64,000 bases of DNA from Microstegium vimineum (GCA_022036555.1 CM039128.1:5821926-5885925); one strand, 5' to 3'; positions 36,780 through 48,944 are shown, counted from the stretch's first letter. The notes: a model not told the origin generated them from the letters alone. Numbers and translations: made by a program.

Positions 36780-38001
36780 CGAGTTGCGAGCCTTTTGGAT
36801 TGCTTTCTTGATAGACTTCATTGTATCACTCTAGCTAACTAAGCTAGAATCCTTTGCTTGATTAGCGTTGAAGCTAACCGAAGAGATGGCAAGGGATTTC
36901 TGGCTTTGTGAGCTGTTGTGGTCGAGAGTGCATGTCTGAAGGAGTGACTCTACTCGTGTTCATATAGCAGAAGAGAGGGGAGAGCAAATGGGGGTGTGGG
37001 CCCATTCGACCGAACACCACACATGGCCCTTGCGTGTCCTTCTTGCAAGGTAGTGGCATAGAGGAGATGCCAGACAAAAATTGAGAGGAGGGGCCTCCTC
37101 TTTGATTCGGCCGAATGCATCTTTGGATGCTTTGGTGCTCTATGCCAAAGTGAAGGTAGTGGAGAGCAAGGAGAGGACATGGGTCATGTTGTTCTGCCTG
37201 AAAAAAAGACCAGAGATGCTTCTTCTTTTGGTTTTGAGTGGTTGGAGAGGATGGCATGGTCATTTGCTAAATTGTTATGATCAAGAAGTTTTGGTGATGA
37301 TAGGAGTGTTTTAAGCTCCTAAAGATTAGTGTCAAACTTCTTGAGATGGATAAAGTAGAAGATTTGGATTGATTATGGGAAGAGGTATGGTAATGACAAT
37401 CTTCTTATTTTTGGAAGAGATGAGTGGTAGTTGGGATTGTAGGGATTAGCAAACTTTTCTTGCCAGGATGCTTCACGGTGGAGTGATTTTGCAGAGGACA
37501 AAAATTTGCATGGCATGGAGAGAGAGAGATGGAGGGGAACAAGGAGGTGATGGGAGGAGTCAAAGCATGTCCTCTTTGGATCCTAGCTTCATTTGTTTGA
37601 GAATCAAACATGAAGCATCTCGAGGTGGAGAAAGGAGGAGAGGAGAGGGGAGGAAGAGGATTCGGCCGAATCCTATGGTGATCAGAAATGCTTGGATCTT
37701 TGCCCCAAGGCAGAGCATCACGAGGTATGCTAGGCCAGAGGCAGTGGGCCTGTGGGCCCATTCGGCCGAACCACTAGGTCCACTAATGGACCTAGTGTCA
37801 AGAAGCTAAACCTCCTATGCTAAATTAAACACAATGCAAACTTTTGTGGATACTAAAATTTCAAGATTATTTTTGTATTTTCAAAAATTATTATGGTTAA
37901 CATGATTATGCTTTGGAATTTAAACGATACGATCATATGATAAAAAGATTTCAAGAATCAAAGAAGAGAAAGAAAACTTACCTTTTTATGAAGCCATGCT
38001 T
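36780..38001 (-). other. Spacer between protease and extra ORF, with palindromes and possible promoter
   Basis: About 1.2 kb with no coherent gene. It holds three perfect TTCGGCCGAA sites (37106, 37661, 37761) and a variant near 37006. On the minus strand a TATATGAA (36959-36966) followed by a ~120-bp leader and an ATG near 36825 could be an internal promoter for the extra ORF; this is only a suggestion. In an autonomous relative this is where RT, RNase H and integrase should lie. Confidence 0.45.
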
Positions 38002-38610
38002 TCAATTATTTGAAGTAGGGTTGTCCTCCTCATTTGCCCGTTGAATTTGCTTTTGAGGTTTTTGAGGTGGAGTGGTGCATGGCTTAATTACCTTCTTCCG
38101 ACATACCCGTTTGGGTTTCGCCCGAGGTTGTTGCTTCAATTTTGCCAGGTAAGTATAATTGACACATGGGTCGCATTCGAATACCTTGACTATGGAGCAT
38201 TGCTCGATTTTTGGCTTGAAGTGAAATGTCTCCTTGGTTCCATTGATATTGAATTGAATTTCTCCGGCTCCTACATCGATGTGTGCATTGGCGGTGCTGA
38301 GGAATGGTCTTCCTAGGATGAGTAGAGTCTTATTATCTACTTCCATATCCAATACCATGAAATCCACAGGGATGAAGAATTCTTGTATCTTGACGGGAAT
38401 ATTTTCGGCGATTCCCGCGAGGTAGCGAATTGATTGATCCGCTAACTGCAAGCACATTGGTGTAGGGGACAAAGTAGTATGAGTTAATTTGTCAAAAACT
38501 ACCTTTGGCATGACGCTGACGCTTGCTCCCAAGTCGCAGAGAGCATGCTCAAATTGTTGAGTCCTGATGGAGCAATCAATGGTAGGACATCCTGGGTCCT
38601 TCTTCTTCAA
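38002..38610 (-). pseudogene. Retropepsin-like protease domain of element A
   Basis: 202 codons. DLGASVSVMP (about residues 32-41) is the catalytic motif; ILGRPFLSTANAHIDV is the conserved distal strand; then a Lys/Arg/Pro-rich tail. It would cleave gag. It is in frame with the gag segment before it and separated only by a TAG at 38617-38619, in a context (ILN-stop-LP) where Gln is expected. The ORF then ends naturally near the spacer, with no RT following. Confidence 0.82.
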
Positions 38611-38616
38611 GGGCAG

Positions 38617-39528
38617 CTAGTTGAGTATAGCTGCGCTGCATTCCTCCGTTAATTTGATGACTTCGGTAGTGGGTAACGGCCTCTTGTTGTTGAGGATATC
38701 CCGCAAATACTTGGCATAGGTAGGGACCTGCATTGCATCAAGTAGGGGTATATGGACATATAGTTTACGAATTACCTCAACGAATTTCTCGAAGCGATCA
38801 TCTGAAGATTGTCTTCCTGGCTTGCGTGGGAATGGTAGTAGTACGTTTGTGTCGTAGTACTCATGTGGGGCTGTTTTCCCATGGAACTTGATGGAGTCTT
38901 GAAGTGGTACAAGTTCTTCTTCTTCTTCCTCCTGTTGTTCTTCTGCTTCAACTTCTTTTTGCTTGGTCGTTTTACCTGAAGTGTTAGGATGCGGTGGATC
39001 GCGAGTGGTCTTACCCCCTCTCGTGGTCACCGCATTTATACTAGAGACTTTTTCGGATTTACCCAGATATAGAGCAAGAGATATCAATTGAGACAATTTT
39101 CTTTCTATCATATTATTGAAGTTTGATTGACTCTTTACAACAGAAGCTAAGTCATTCATTTTATTGTTTAAAGTTTCAAGGGTCTTATCATTAGCAGCTA
39201 GTTTATTGTTTAAACTTTCATTAATCCTAGCTTGGCTTAAGACAAGATCTTTGAATGAAGGTTGATTAAAATTATTAAATCTTTTACCTTCATTACCTTG
39301 ATAGGAGGGTCGAGGCTTCGATCCAGCTTGATGAGGTCGATTCTCATTGTTGTTGATGAAGCTCATGCCTTCGTTTGTTTCGGGGCAATTGTTTCCCGAA
39401 TGATTTCCACCGTATACCTCACACCATTGTTTCACCTTGTTAGCCCGTGTGGAGGCATAGTGTTGGATGGCTTCTCTATCCTTCTTGAAGTTGGCTCTTT
39501 CTTCGAGTTTCTTCATTAATAGATCCAT
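38617..39528 (-). pseudogene. gag C-terminal part with zinc-knuckle remnant, element A
   Basis: Contains CEVYGGNHSGNNC, a zinc-knuckle-like motif with Tyr at the second Cys; a Gln/Asn-rich linker; a heptad-like stretch around RINESLNNKLAANDKTLETL; an acidic run of Glu; and a conserved segment FPRKPGRQSSDDRFEKFVEV ending before the TAG. The segment is one of the better conserved parts of Athila/Tat gag and lies just before protease. Confidence 0.78.
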
Positions 39529-39550
39529 ATTGGTGGATAGTGCACTGACT

Positions 39551-40375
39551 TCATGAATGGTTTCTGCACTCTTCTTTTTTAACTAGGAGCCTTTCATCCT
39601 TCCACCCTTGATTTATCACTATCTTCTCTATGAGATATTTGGCTTGTGTGACATTGAGTGAAGTGAATGCTCCTCTTGCGGCTGCATCAAGGTGACTACG
39701 GGTCATTGGTGTTAACCCATAGTAGAAACCTTGAATCGGGAGCCAATCTTGAATTCCATGATGAGGGCATTCCCAAATGTACTCCTGGAGACGTTCCCAT
39801 GCTTCGGGAATAGTCTCATCCGCTTGCTGTTTGAAGCTTGAAATTCTTCCACGAAGGGCGGTGGTTTTGCCCATCGGGAAGAACTTCTTGAGAAATGCAT
39901 TGGTACACTTCTCCCAAGTGGTAACTTCCTCAGAATGAGCATAGAACCATTGCTTCACTTTCCCGAGTAATGAGAACGGGAATAGACGGAGACGAATGAT
40001 ATCTGGTGCCACATTCTTAATGGAGATGGTGCCACTTACCTCCAAGAAGTGTTGGAGATGTGCATTAGCATCCTCATGGGACTTCCCGCAAAAAGGATTG
40101 GTTTGCACTAAGTTGATCAAAGCTGGCTGCAGCTCGAAGGTAGCACCCCCTGTATTAACATCTGGTCCTTGGGCCACGTGAGCGACTGAAGGAGCCGAGA
40201 AGTCGGAAATAGCCTCTTGAGCCATAGCTTGCTTGACAAACGAAGTGTAACCTGCTTCCTTGAGTGGTTCTGAGTTTGAGTCGGGCCTTCGAGGAGACAC
40301 TAGACGATGTCTAGAGTTTCTTCGAAAACTTTTAGGATTTTCAAATGTTGTTGCTTGAAACTGGAACTCACTCAT
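39551..40375 (-). pseudogene. gag N-terminal part (Retrotrans_gag) of element A
   Basis: 274 codons starting MSEFQFQATTFENP. Capsid domain at about residues 80-190: INLVQTNPFCGKSHEDANAH, LRLFPFSLLGKVKQWFYAH, FLKKFFPMGKTTALRGRISS. This is the standard plant Gypsy gag core. The frame slips at an A6 run near 39585, just after KDERLLVKK; the alternative frame reads on into the next segment. The first ATG lies about 120 bp after the primer site, a short leader typical of the group. Confidence 0.85.
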
Positions 40376-40496
40376 ACAATGCCTTGCTTCACAGTTAAGA
40401 AAGACAAAGGCAAAGGGTAAGCCCCTACAACTATTTGATAACTAATTTGATAATAAACTCTGGATTCAATTCTATTAAAATTTCTAGACTATGCTT

Positions 40497-40514
40497 TCCC
40501 CGACAACGGCGCCA
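40497..40514 (-). other. Primer binding site of element A (tRNA-Asp type)
   Basis: On the minus strand TGGCGCCGTTGTCGGGGA, complementary to the tRNA-Asp 3' end with one mismatch, 8 nt from the 5' LTR. Confidence 0.88.
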
Positions 40515-40522
40515 GAAATGCT

Positions 40523-41323
40523 TGTTGGTATTTCTTATGACTATTGGATAAATTCGCAAGCGCACAGATTATACCGTTGTAGCACTTCACCTCGGAGTAT
40601 TCTGGGGTATCGTATTTATATTCTCCCAAAGGAAGGCAGAGCTAGAAATGATAATAAAAGAGAGATCCTAGAGATCACCTCAATTTAGTACCAACTAGTG
40701 TAAGGGGGTAATCGATATAATGATAGGAAGGTGATGATGTAACACACCGGTAAAGATAAGTAGGAGATGACTAGTGAGTATAACTATGTGGGAGGACAAA
40801 GAGAGAGTAAAGGACTCCTGTGATTCCAACTCTACCTTTGTGGATTTAACTATGGCACTCAGCTGAGACAAACATCAATTGATTCCTCAATACAAGTATG
40901 CTAGGCGAGGGGATAGATCATTAGGAGGACAAAACTCCTACCGGACCGCGCCCTCTTCTTACGGGGGCCTTATCTTTTAAGAACTTGCCTATAAACACGT
41001 GGTGGAATACAACGACTAGACAGGGCTGTCACATCTTGCTAGCTACCACAAACAATCCGTGCAACAAGCGATAACCAAAGGTGAGATTAAGTATAAGCAC
41101 CACGCTTACACCTATTCTTACTACTCTAATCGTGTATACGACAACTAGAGCACCCTATAACAGGCAATGATCGCATACAAGAAAGGCCACAAGGATCTCA
41201 ATCTAGTTTATAACAACTAATTGACAAGATAAACTACAACAATACTATATCAAGTATAATATTGCACAAAGTAAAGAATGAGTAAAGTAAGGAAGGAATA
41301 TTATATTAAATAAGTAAAGTCTT
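40523..41323 (-). repeat. Element A 5' LTR, primer-side part (left of Copia)
   Basis: TGTTGGTATTTC at 40523; aligns with 20093-21206 apart from the MITE. It ends with GTCTT (41319-41323), the Copia target duplication, and resumes at 56942. Confidence 0.92.
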
Positions 41324-42998
41324 TGAAGAATCATGGTCCCTTGTGTTTAGGCGATTAACGACAATACTAGGTCACTATGACTAACGTGTGTTTTGCAGAG
41401 GCAAAGTCATTAGATTTAGGTCATAAGTGATGCTTATTGAATGGGCTTAATGGATATTCATGCCCCCAATATGGAAATCGTTTCGGTTGAAAGGATTAAG
41501 CTACAAGGTGAAGAGTAGACTAGCTCTTAGTGCCAAGAGGTGTGAGAAGGGCAATAAGTATAGACTAGGGCTTTGTTTTTCCTTTGACCGTACTATAAAG
41601 GGGTGTATGAGGTTGGTAGCTTGACCTAGGAGAGTTTGAGAATGTTGGTGTATGCACACTTGTCACAACTAGTCCTAGAGACCCTGCTAATAGCCCTTGA
41701 GATGGTAGGAGCAAAACCCCTAGAGAATACTTAGTGAAAACAGTTGAATCAGGGGGAGAAAGAGGCTCCGGACCAGTCTGCCTAGGAGGCGTCGGACCAA
41801 GGAGAGTGGTCCGACGGTCCCTGTCTTAGGCAAGTTTCAGAGACAAGAGCTCCGGACCACCTGTCCAAAGGAGCACCGGACCATAGATGAGTGGTCCGGA
41901 GGTCCCTGCCAGAGGAAGTAAGCCTCAGTAGAGGCTCCGGACTACTCCAATGGTGGGCCGTCCTCTAGTCCGACGCTTCAAGTAAGAAATCTTTGGGAGT
42001 ACAGTAAGCACCCTGGCTCCAGACCTCTGCGTCGGACCAGGGCACCAAACTAAGGCGAGTGGTCCGGTGGTGCCAAGCTCAGCTGGATCTTGGAATCCAG
42101 TAAGCACCCTGGCTCCGGACCAGGGCGTCGAACCACGGCGTCGAACCATAGCGAGTGGTCCGACGGTGCCTGCTTTCCAGTAAGTTTTGAACTGCGAGTG
42201 AGCTCTGGACCAGTCGCTATGGTCCGGTGGTGAGGCTCCGGACTAGTCCGGTGCTTTCGCAGAAAAGAGAAAAAGCAAGAAACGGCTAGTTTTGGAGGTG
42301 GGGACTATTTATAGTTGCCATCCTCGTCCTTGAGAGCTCTCTTGGCCATTGTTTCACCTGAGGAACCTTTGAGAGAGTTCTTGGAGAGCCAAGTGCCTAG
42401 TGAGGGAGAGATTTGAGAGAGTTCATCTTGTTCTTCCCTCCTAGAGTGATTAGGAGTGACTTGTGTGCATCCATCCACCTTCCTAGCCTTGAGTTGGTCA
42501 AGTGAAGGTCTTGTGCTTGTTACTCTTGGTGTTCGACATCACCTAGACGGTTTGGTGGTGTTCGAAGGAAGTGATCGCCGGAAGATTGTCGGTGGCTCTT
42601 CTCCAAGCTTCTGTGATCGGTTGTGAGCGATTCACCAAGCCGGAGTGGCGAAGAATCAGCCCGTAGAGATCACTCTACCCTTGCGCGGGTAGAGGGGGAG
42701 CTATACCTTGCAAGGTGCTCCAACGAGGACTAGGGGGTGTGTCAACACCTCGATACCTCACCAATTCTCTATCCTTAGCTCTTTACATTTTGCATTACCT
42801 TTCCGTTGTGTTCTTTCAATTCCTACTAGAATTGCTTAGGTTGTCTTTCCTTTCATTGGCTTGCTATTGCTTTCTAGTTAGGATACACATTGCGGTAGGC
42901 ACTAGGGGGTGATTGACATCACTAGGTTTTAATATTGCTTTAGAAATTTAAAATAAGCCCAATTCACCCCCCCCCTCTTGGGCATCTAGATCCTTTCA
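41324..42998 (+). repeat. Copia 5' LTR
   Basis: 1675 bp. It has a TATA-like CTATTTATAG at 42305, a poly-C stretch near the end, and many GGTCCGAC/TCCGGACC words between 41760 and 42260. It holds 257 bp (41486-41742) missing from the 3' LTR. Confidence 0.95.
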
Positions 42999-43000
42999 AT

Positions 43001-43012
43001 TGGTATCGAAGC
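43001..43012 (+). other. Primer binding site of the Copia element (tRNA-Met type)
   Basis: TGGTATCGAAGC, 2 nt after the 5' LTR. It resembles the initiator tRNA-Met complement TGGTATCAGAGC with two changes. Confidence 0.8.
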
Positions 43013-43060
43013 TTGGTTGCTCTCAAATTAGGCTTTACCGCCTAGAGAAAGATGTCCCAT

Positions 43061-44892
43061 TGAAAGACCTTGTTTGGTTTTGGTTAATTGATGAAACCTT
43101 GAACTAAGTGTATGATCAAGATAGGGTGGTCCACCTTGGAACATGGAGCTAGATGGATGATCTTGGTGAATCAAGTGCTTCATGGACTAAGGAAAAGAAG
43201 AAAGAGAAAAACAAAATGGACCCAAGGCAAAGGTATATCTATAGGGCCATTTTTGGTTTAGTGATCAAGACACTATAGAGAGTGTGATCACACTTAGGAT
43301 AGATAGCCGTACTATCAAGAAGGGAAAACTCATGTCGATTGCGGTTATCATGTGCCACTAGGTTTGCATTGCATATCCATATAAAACAAACCTAAGTGAC
43401 ACAAACATGAACTAAAATCCTTGAACTATATTTGTAAAAGGCTAACACAGGGCTTGAGTGGTTGGAACACTTGGTGTTAGCACATGGAAGCATGGAGAAG
43501 AAGAGGCAGCTCGGATTGGCACTCAGAAGCACTCCGGACGTAGGGTCCGGACGCAAGAAAAATGCGGTCCGGACCATTGGTCATGCGACCGGAGGCATAC
43601 CCTAGCCTCGGCCTCACTGGACAAAGGAACCGGACGCAGATCATCGCCCGGACGCAAGCCTCCGGATGCAGCGTCCGGAGGTTGGAGCTCTCTGGACTCC
43701 TCGGGTGTAATTATCCGGACGCTGAAGGAGGTCCGGACACAGGACACCGGACGCGGGTCCGAAGCTGAGGAGCTCTCTGGACCCTCTCTGGACCGAGTCC
43801 GGACGCAGAAAACAGAGGCACCGGACGCCACTGTTCACAGGGTCCGGAGGTGGCACGTCAGCGCTAGGAAGGGCGCCAACGACAGGATTCAAATCGGCAG
43901 AGGGTCCGGACGCAGACGCGATGGTCCGGACCCCCATGCATACTGCGTCCAGACTGAGGCAGACAGCTGAGAAAAAGGGGCAAAACGGCTAGTTCCATGG
44001 TGGTGGCTATTTATATGCTTTGGCCAGCCCCTTGGGCTCTCTCTTGCACCTCCCATTCATTTGATATACTTGTGCTTGCTTGAGATAGCCCCAACTCACT
44101 CTCTTCACTCTTGTTGTATATTTGTGAGAGTTTGAGTGATCCAAGTGCATTGATCATTGCATTGCATCTTAGTGGCACTTGGTCATCGTCATCGCCGCGT
44201 GGTTTCTTGTTATTCTTGGTGTTTGCCAACACCTAGACAGCTTGGCGATTGTGGAGAAGCTTCGGCGCAATTGGTGATTGTTTGCGGCCGACTTCGGTGA
44301 TTGTGAGAGGGCTTGTACCCACCTCGGCGGAGCGCCAAAGGGTAACTCTAGTAGATTGTTCGTGTCATTGAGTTACTCTCATTTGGGTGGATTCTTGTGG
44401 CGCCCGAGTTAGTGGGCTAGGTTTGTGAGACCCTATTAGCCACCGAATCACCATTTGAGTAGTCGACACAACGGGGACTAGCTTGGTGGCAACCAAGTGA
44501 ACCTCGGGAGAAAAATCAATTGTCATCTTGTCTCCCGGCTATTCTTTGGTGTCCTTTGTGATTGGCTCTCTACATTGACATCCTCCTATCACAAGGCATT
44601 GGTATATCAATCACCTCCTCTCTTGCATTTATATTCCTTCTTATCTTGTCTAGTTAGCTTGCTAGTTAGCTTCTCTAGTAGTTGTTCTTACTAGCTTGTG
44701 CTAAGTGCTTTAGGTTCTTGCTATTGATTGTAAGCACTTAGCTAACTAGAATTGCATTGGATAGGTGGCTTTGCACCCCAAGTAGAACTAGAGCAAAAGG
44801 CTTCGCTTAAGTGTTATCTAACCTTTTGCTCTAGTGATTTGTAGAATTTTATTAGGCTATTCACCCCCCCTCTAGCCATCTAGGACCTTTCA
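43061..44892 (+). mobile_element. Solo LTR of a second Copia family, inserted in gag
   Basis: 1832 bp, TGAAAGACC...GGACCTTTCA, flanked by CCCAT at 43056-43060 and 44893-44897. It is organised like the surrounding LTR: (C)CGGAC-rich block (43530-43940), TATTTATATG box near 44010, poly-C run near the end. No internal region follows, so it is a solo LTR left by LTR-LTR recombination. ORFs inside (for example 43458-43970) are shadows of the GC-rich block. The orientation is inferred from the TATA box and poly-C run. Confidence 0.9.
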
Positions 44893-44915
44893 CCCATGGG
44901 GATGGACCGCCACCC

Positions 44916-46427
44916 ATGTTTGATGGGGATGATTTTCCGTATTGGAAAGTGCGGATGGAGGTCTACCTTGAGGCCGTGGATCTCGGTGTGAACAAAGCCG
45001 CTACCGTAGGTGGCACCGTGTTTGCCGAGGATCCCTTCTTTGAGAAGAACAATGCCAAGGCAAAGAACATTCTTTTCCATGGCATTAGCAAGGATGTGTT
45101 CAACCGTGTGCGAAACTGCAAAACCGCTAACGATGTTTGGACAAACATTTATGCGCTACACGAAGGGACCAAGTGGGAGCGTGAGGAACGCTACCATTTG
45201 GTCATGACTAAGTTAAACTCCTTTACTATGCTTACTCATGAGAATTCTAATGAGATGTACTCACGTCTTAATATTCTTGTAGAGGAGTTGAATGGACTTG
45301 GGCTCAACCAAATGGCGCCAGCCGATGTGGTATGCAAGATCTTGTGTGTCTTGCCAATTGAGAAGTATAGCCACATCGTCACGGTGCTTCACCAAGGAGA
45401 CCTCTCCGCCCCTACACCAACTCAAGTCTTGGGCAAGATCAATGTTCATGAGATGTACATGAAGATTGGTGATGGTAGCTCTTCATCCTCTTCCAAGAAG
45501 AAGGAGGAGGAGAAAGACTTGGTTCTCAAGGCATCTTCCAAGGAGAAGTGCAAGATTCAATATGTCATTGAGAGCGCAAGTGAAGAAGAGGATGATGAAG
45601 ACAACATATCACTCATGGTGAGGAAGACTACCAAGATGTTGAAGAGGCTAAACAAGAGTGGAATCAACTTTGACTCAAAGAAGAAGAAATTCTTCACAAG
45701 CACCTCAAGGAAGCCAATCTCCCAAATGAAGTGCTACAATTGTGGCAATCTTCGTCACCTAGCTCATTCTTGCCCCGAAGAGAATAAAGAAAAGTTCAAG
45801 AACTTCAAGAACAAGAACAAGTTCAAGAAGAACAAGGGAGGCAATGATGACTCTAGTGATGATGATAAGAAGCAAGACAAGCCATACAAGAAGAAGAAGA
45901 ACTTCAACTTTCACAAGGTGAAGAAAGATGGCAAGACTTACATTATGGGTGATTGGGTCACCGACATTGAGGATTCTAGTGCCTCCTCCGATTATGAGAG
46001 TGAAGATGAGAAGGTGGCCTCTTTGGTGATTGGTTCTTCCCTTCCACCGCCACCTCTTCCTTCATCACCGGGCTCATCCTCTACACACCTATGCCTCGTG
46101 GCTAAAGGTGACAAGAAGGTAAACATAGAGGATGATGATGATATTGGTGACTCTAGTGGTAATGATAGTGACGATGAAGAAACACCTTCCTATGATGAGC
46201 TAATTAAAATTTGCAAAAAGTATGCTAGCATCATAAGGAAGTACAAAGGTAAAAATGACAAGCTTCTAGAGATCAAAGGAAACTTGCATGATAAGCTTGA
46301 CACCTTGACTAGTGCTAATGATGATTTTAAGCTTGAGATTAATTCTCTCACATCTAGCACTAGGGAGCTCAAAGCCTCTCTTAAGCAAGCTAATGAGAAA
46401 CATGATAAGCTTGAGAGGTCAACATAA
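44916..46427 (+). pseudogene. gag (capsid and first zinc knuckle) of the Copia element
   Basis: The true start is an ATG at 43052-43054; three codons lie before the solo LTR and the frame resumes after the second CCCAT at 44898 without a shift. The capsid part (MFDGDDFPYWKVRMEVYLEA, TANDVWTNIYALHEG) is the plant Copia gag (UBN2-type) domain. A zinc knuckle CYNCGNLRHLAHSC begins about residue 273 from 44916. Lys-rich and Asp/Glu/Ser-rich stretches follow, then a long predicted coiled coil near the end. A TAA at 46425 breaks the frame; the same frame continues beyond it. Confidence 0.9.
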
Positions 46428-46448
46428 GAGCTTCACACAAGGTATAAC

Positions 46449-47297
46449 ATGCTAAAAGATGACTACCAAAATGTGAAGCAAGAACATGGCACACTAGTGG
46501 TAGCAAATGAATTGCTTAATCAAGATCTTGCTACACATGTTGCTACTAACCTTTGTGCTAAGTGTGATAGTGCTACCTCTTGTGATATCTTGATTGATGA
46601 TGTGTCTCTTGAGCAAAGTGCTAAGTGCAAGGGCAAGAGGGTTGTCGAAGCCGACAAGTATGATGACTATGTCAATATGAGAGAAGAAAACTCAAAGCTC
46701 AAGGAAGAGCTAATCACTCTCAAGTCTAACAAGCCTATTGTCATCAAGCTGGCTCAATAAGAAGACAAGGATGCTATTACCTTGATCACATCTCTAAGAG
46801 AAGAAATTGCCAAGCTCAAGAGTGACAAGATCAAGCTTACAAGTGGCTTTGAGAAGTTCACCAAGGGTCACAACCTTCAAAGTGAGCTTTTGATGAGCAC
46901 CGTCATGAAGAATGACAAGACCAGCATTGGGTTCAAGGAGAACCAAATCATGAAGTCAAAGGTTGAGATTGAGGCCAAGAATTATTACAAGAACAAGTAC
47001 AATGGCTACAATCAAGAGTACTCAAAGCCCAAGCCAAGAAGATGCTTTGAGTGTGGTCAAGTGGGTCATTTCTCTTATGATTGCAAGACTCAACTACCCA
47101 AGACCTTGCCCAAGCACACAAGGCCATTTGCTCATGATGCTCACTATGTCATCAAGAAGGACCACAAGGGGAGACCACTAGTAGTGTTCCTTGGTCCACC
47201 AATGAAGAACAAGCCTAGAGTTCTTTGGGTTGCAAAGGAGATGGTTACCAAGGCAATGGGGCCCCGCTTTGAGTGGTTTCCCAAACAACAAGCTTAA
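46449..47297 (+). pseudogene. gag C-terminal coiled coil and second zinc knuckle, Copia element
   Basis: Same frame as the preceding gag segment. TAA codons at 46425, 46758 and 47295 interrupt it. The first part (46449-46757) and the next (46782 on) have Lys/Glu/Leu heptads (SLREEIAKLKSDKIKL). A second zinc knuckle CFECGQVGHFSYDC lies near 47043-47084. Two zinc knuckles and a long coiled coil are usual for SIRE-type gag. The part after 47084 has no known domain and leads into protease. Confidence 0.8.
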
Positions 47298-47318
47298 CTC
47301 CAAGTTGCTTGTGTGTAG

Positions 47319-48287
47319 GTGAACTACAAGACTGGTGGAAGTCATTGGGTGATCGATAGTGGTTGCACTCAACATATGACCGGTGACTCCCGGATGTTCA
47401 CCACACTTGATGAAGAATGTGAAGGGCAATACAAGATTAACTTTGGGGACAATTCAAAAGCTAAAGTTCAAGGTCTAGGAAAAGTGGCAATCTCAAATGA
47501 TCAATCAATATCAAATGTCTTGCTAGTTCAATCACTAAGCTTCAACTTGCTTTCCGTGGGTCAACTTTGTGATCTTGGATTCCATTGTCTCTTCACTCCA
47601 ACCGAGGTGATTGTGACCAAGATTGAAGATTCATCAATGATATTCAAAGTGTTTCAGCAAAATAACCTCTACTTAGTGGATTTCACCTCAAATGAAGCCG
47701 AGTTGCAAACATGTCTATTCTCCAAGAGTTCTTTGGGTTGGCTTTGGCATAGAATATTAGCTCATGTGGGCATGTCAACTTTGAAGAAACTTGTCAAGAA
47801 GGAGATGGTTAGAGGTGTAAAGGATGTGGTGTTTGAGAAGTACAAGTTGTGTAGTGCATGTCAAGCTGGCAATCAAGTTGCCAACACCTATCCCACTAAA
47901 GCATTCATGTCAACCTCAAGAGTCCTAGAGCTACTCCACATGGATTTATTTGGACCTACCACCAATGCAAGCCTTGGAGGAAATCTCTTTTGCTTAGTGG
48001 TAGTTGATGGCTACTCTAGGTACACTTTGGTGTTCTTTCTTCAAGACAAGAGTGAAACTCAAACTATCTTCAAGAAGTTTGCAACAAGGGCACAAAATGA
48101 GTTTGAAGTGAAGATCAAGAAGATAAGAAGTGACAATGGCACCAAGTTTGTCAACACCAAGATTGAAGACTATTGTGATGAAGTGGGGATCAAGCATGAG
48201 GTATCCGCCACATATACTCCACAACAAAATGGTGTTGTAGAGAGGAAGAACCCGGACGCTCATAACTCTAGCAAGATCTATGCTTGA
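47319..48287 (+). pseudogene. Protease, GAG-pre-integrase and integrase core of the Copia element
   Basis: In frame with gag, after a TAG at 47316-47318. Copia protease motif WVIDSGCTQHMTGD at the start (DSG catalytic). GAG-pre-integrase LGWLWHRILAHVGMSTL, with the zinc-binding CSACQ following. Integrase core: HMDLFGPTTNAS (Asp), KIRSDNGTKFVN (Asp), PQQNGVVERKN (Glu). The triad is complete. An extra C near 48251-48253 shifts the frame just after the Glu, so the ORF runs out at 48287 and pol continues in the next frame. Confidence 0.9.
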
Positions 48288-48780
48288 TGAGTACAACACT
48301 CCGGAGAAGTTTTGGGTGGAGGCCATCAACACCGCTTGCTATGCGGCAAACCACCTCTTCATCCAAAGGCTATTGAAGAAGACTCCCTATGAGCTTGTGA
48401 ATGGGAAGAAGCCGGATATTTCATTCTTCCGGGTGTTTGGTTGCAAAGTGTACATCTACAAGAAGCGCCAACACTTGGGTAAATTCCAACGGTGATGTGA
48501 CCTTGATTTCCTTGTTGGATATTCAATTAAGTCCAAGGCATACCGTGTATTTAACAAAGCCACCGGCTTAGTTGAAGAAACGTATGACTTGGAATTTGAT
48601 GAAACTAATGGCTCCCAAGGAGCGCTTGAGGATATTGATGTAGGTGATGAACCTTTGAGGGAGGCAATGAAGAATATGCCAATTGGTGCTATCAGCCCGC
48701 AAGAGGTGGAAGAAGTAGAAGATGATGATAATCAAGATCCTTCTCCACCTCGCACGCCTCAAGTTGAATAAGATCAAGTG
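48280..48780 (+). pseudogene. Integrase C-terminal part and linker of the Copia element
   Basis: In the shifted frame: MLDEYNTPEKFWVEAINTAC, then a GCKVYIYKK segment and HLGKFQR, then a TGA (48493-48495) at the place where an Arg codon is expected, then (after the stop) DFLVGYSIKSKAYRVFN and an acidic linker. A TAA near 48770 and a further shift near 48850 lie before RT. Confidence 0.78.
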
Positions 48781-48944
48781 AGGGAAGCTTAAGAAGATAC
48801 CTTCATCCCTCAAGTTCCAGTCGAGGCCGAAGCAAGCAATGTTGAAGCACCACGTCCCCTCCTCAAGTTCATGATAGAAGATCAACACCTATCCTTCAAG
48901 CACACCCCCATGATCAAATCATAGGAATTCCATCAAAGGGAGTA

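Noticed and set aside
43458..43970. 170-codon frame in the solo LTR
   Set aside because: Composed of repeated CCGGAC words and overlapping frames on both strands; compositional artefact.
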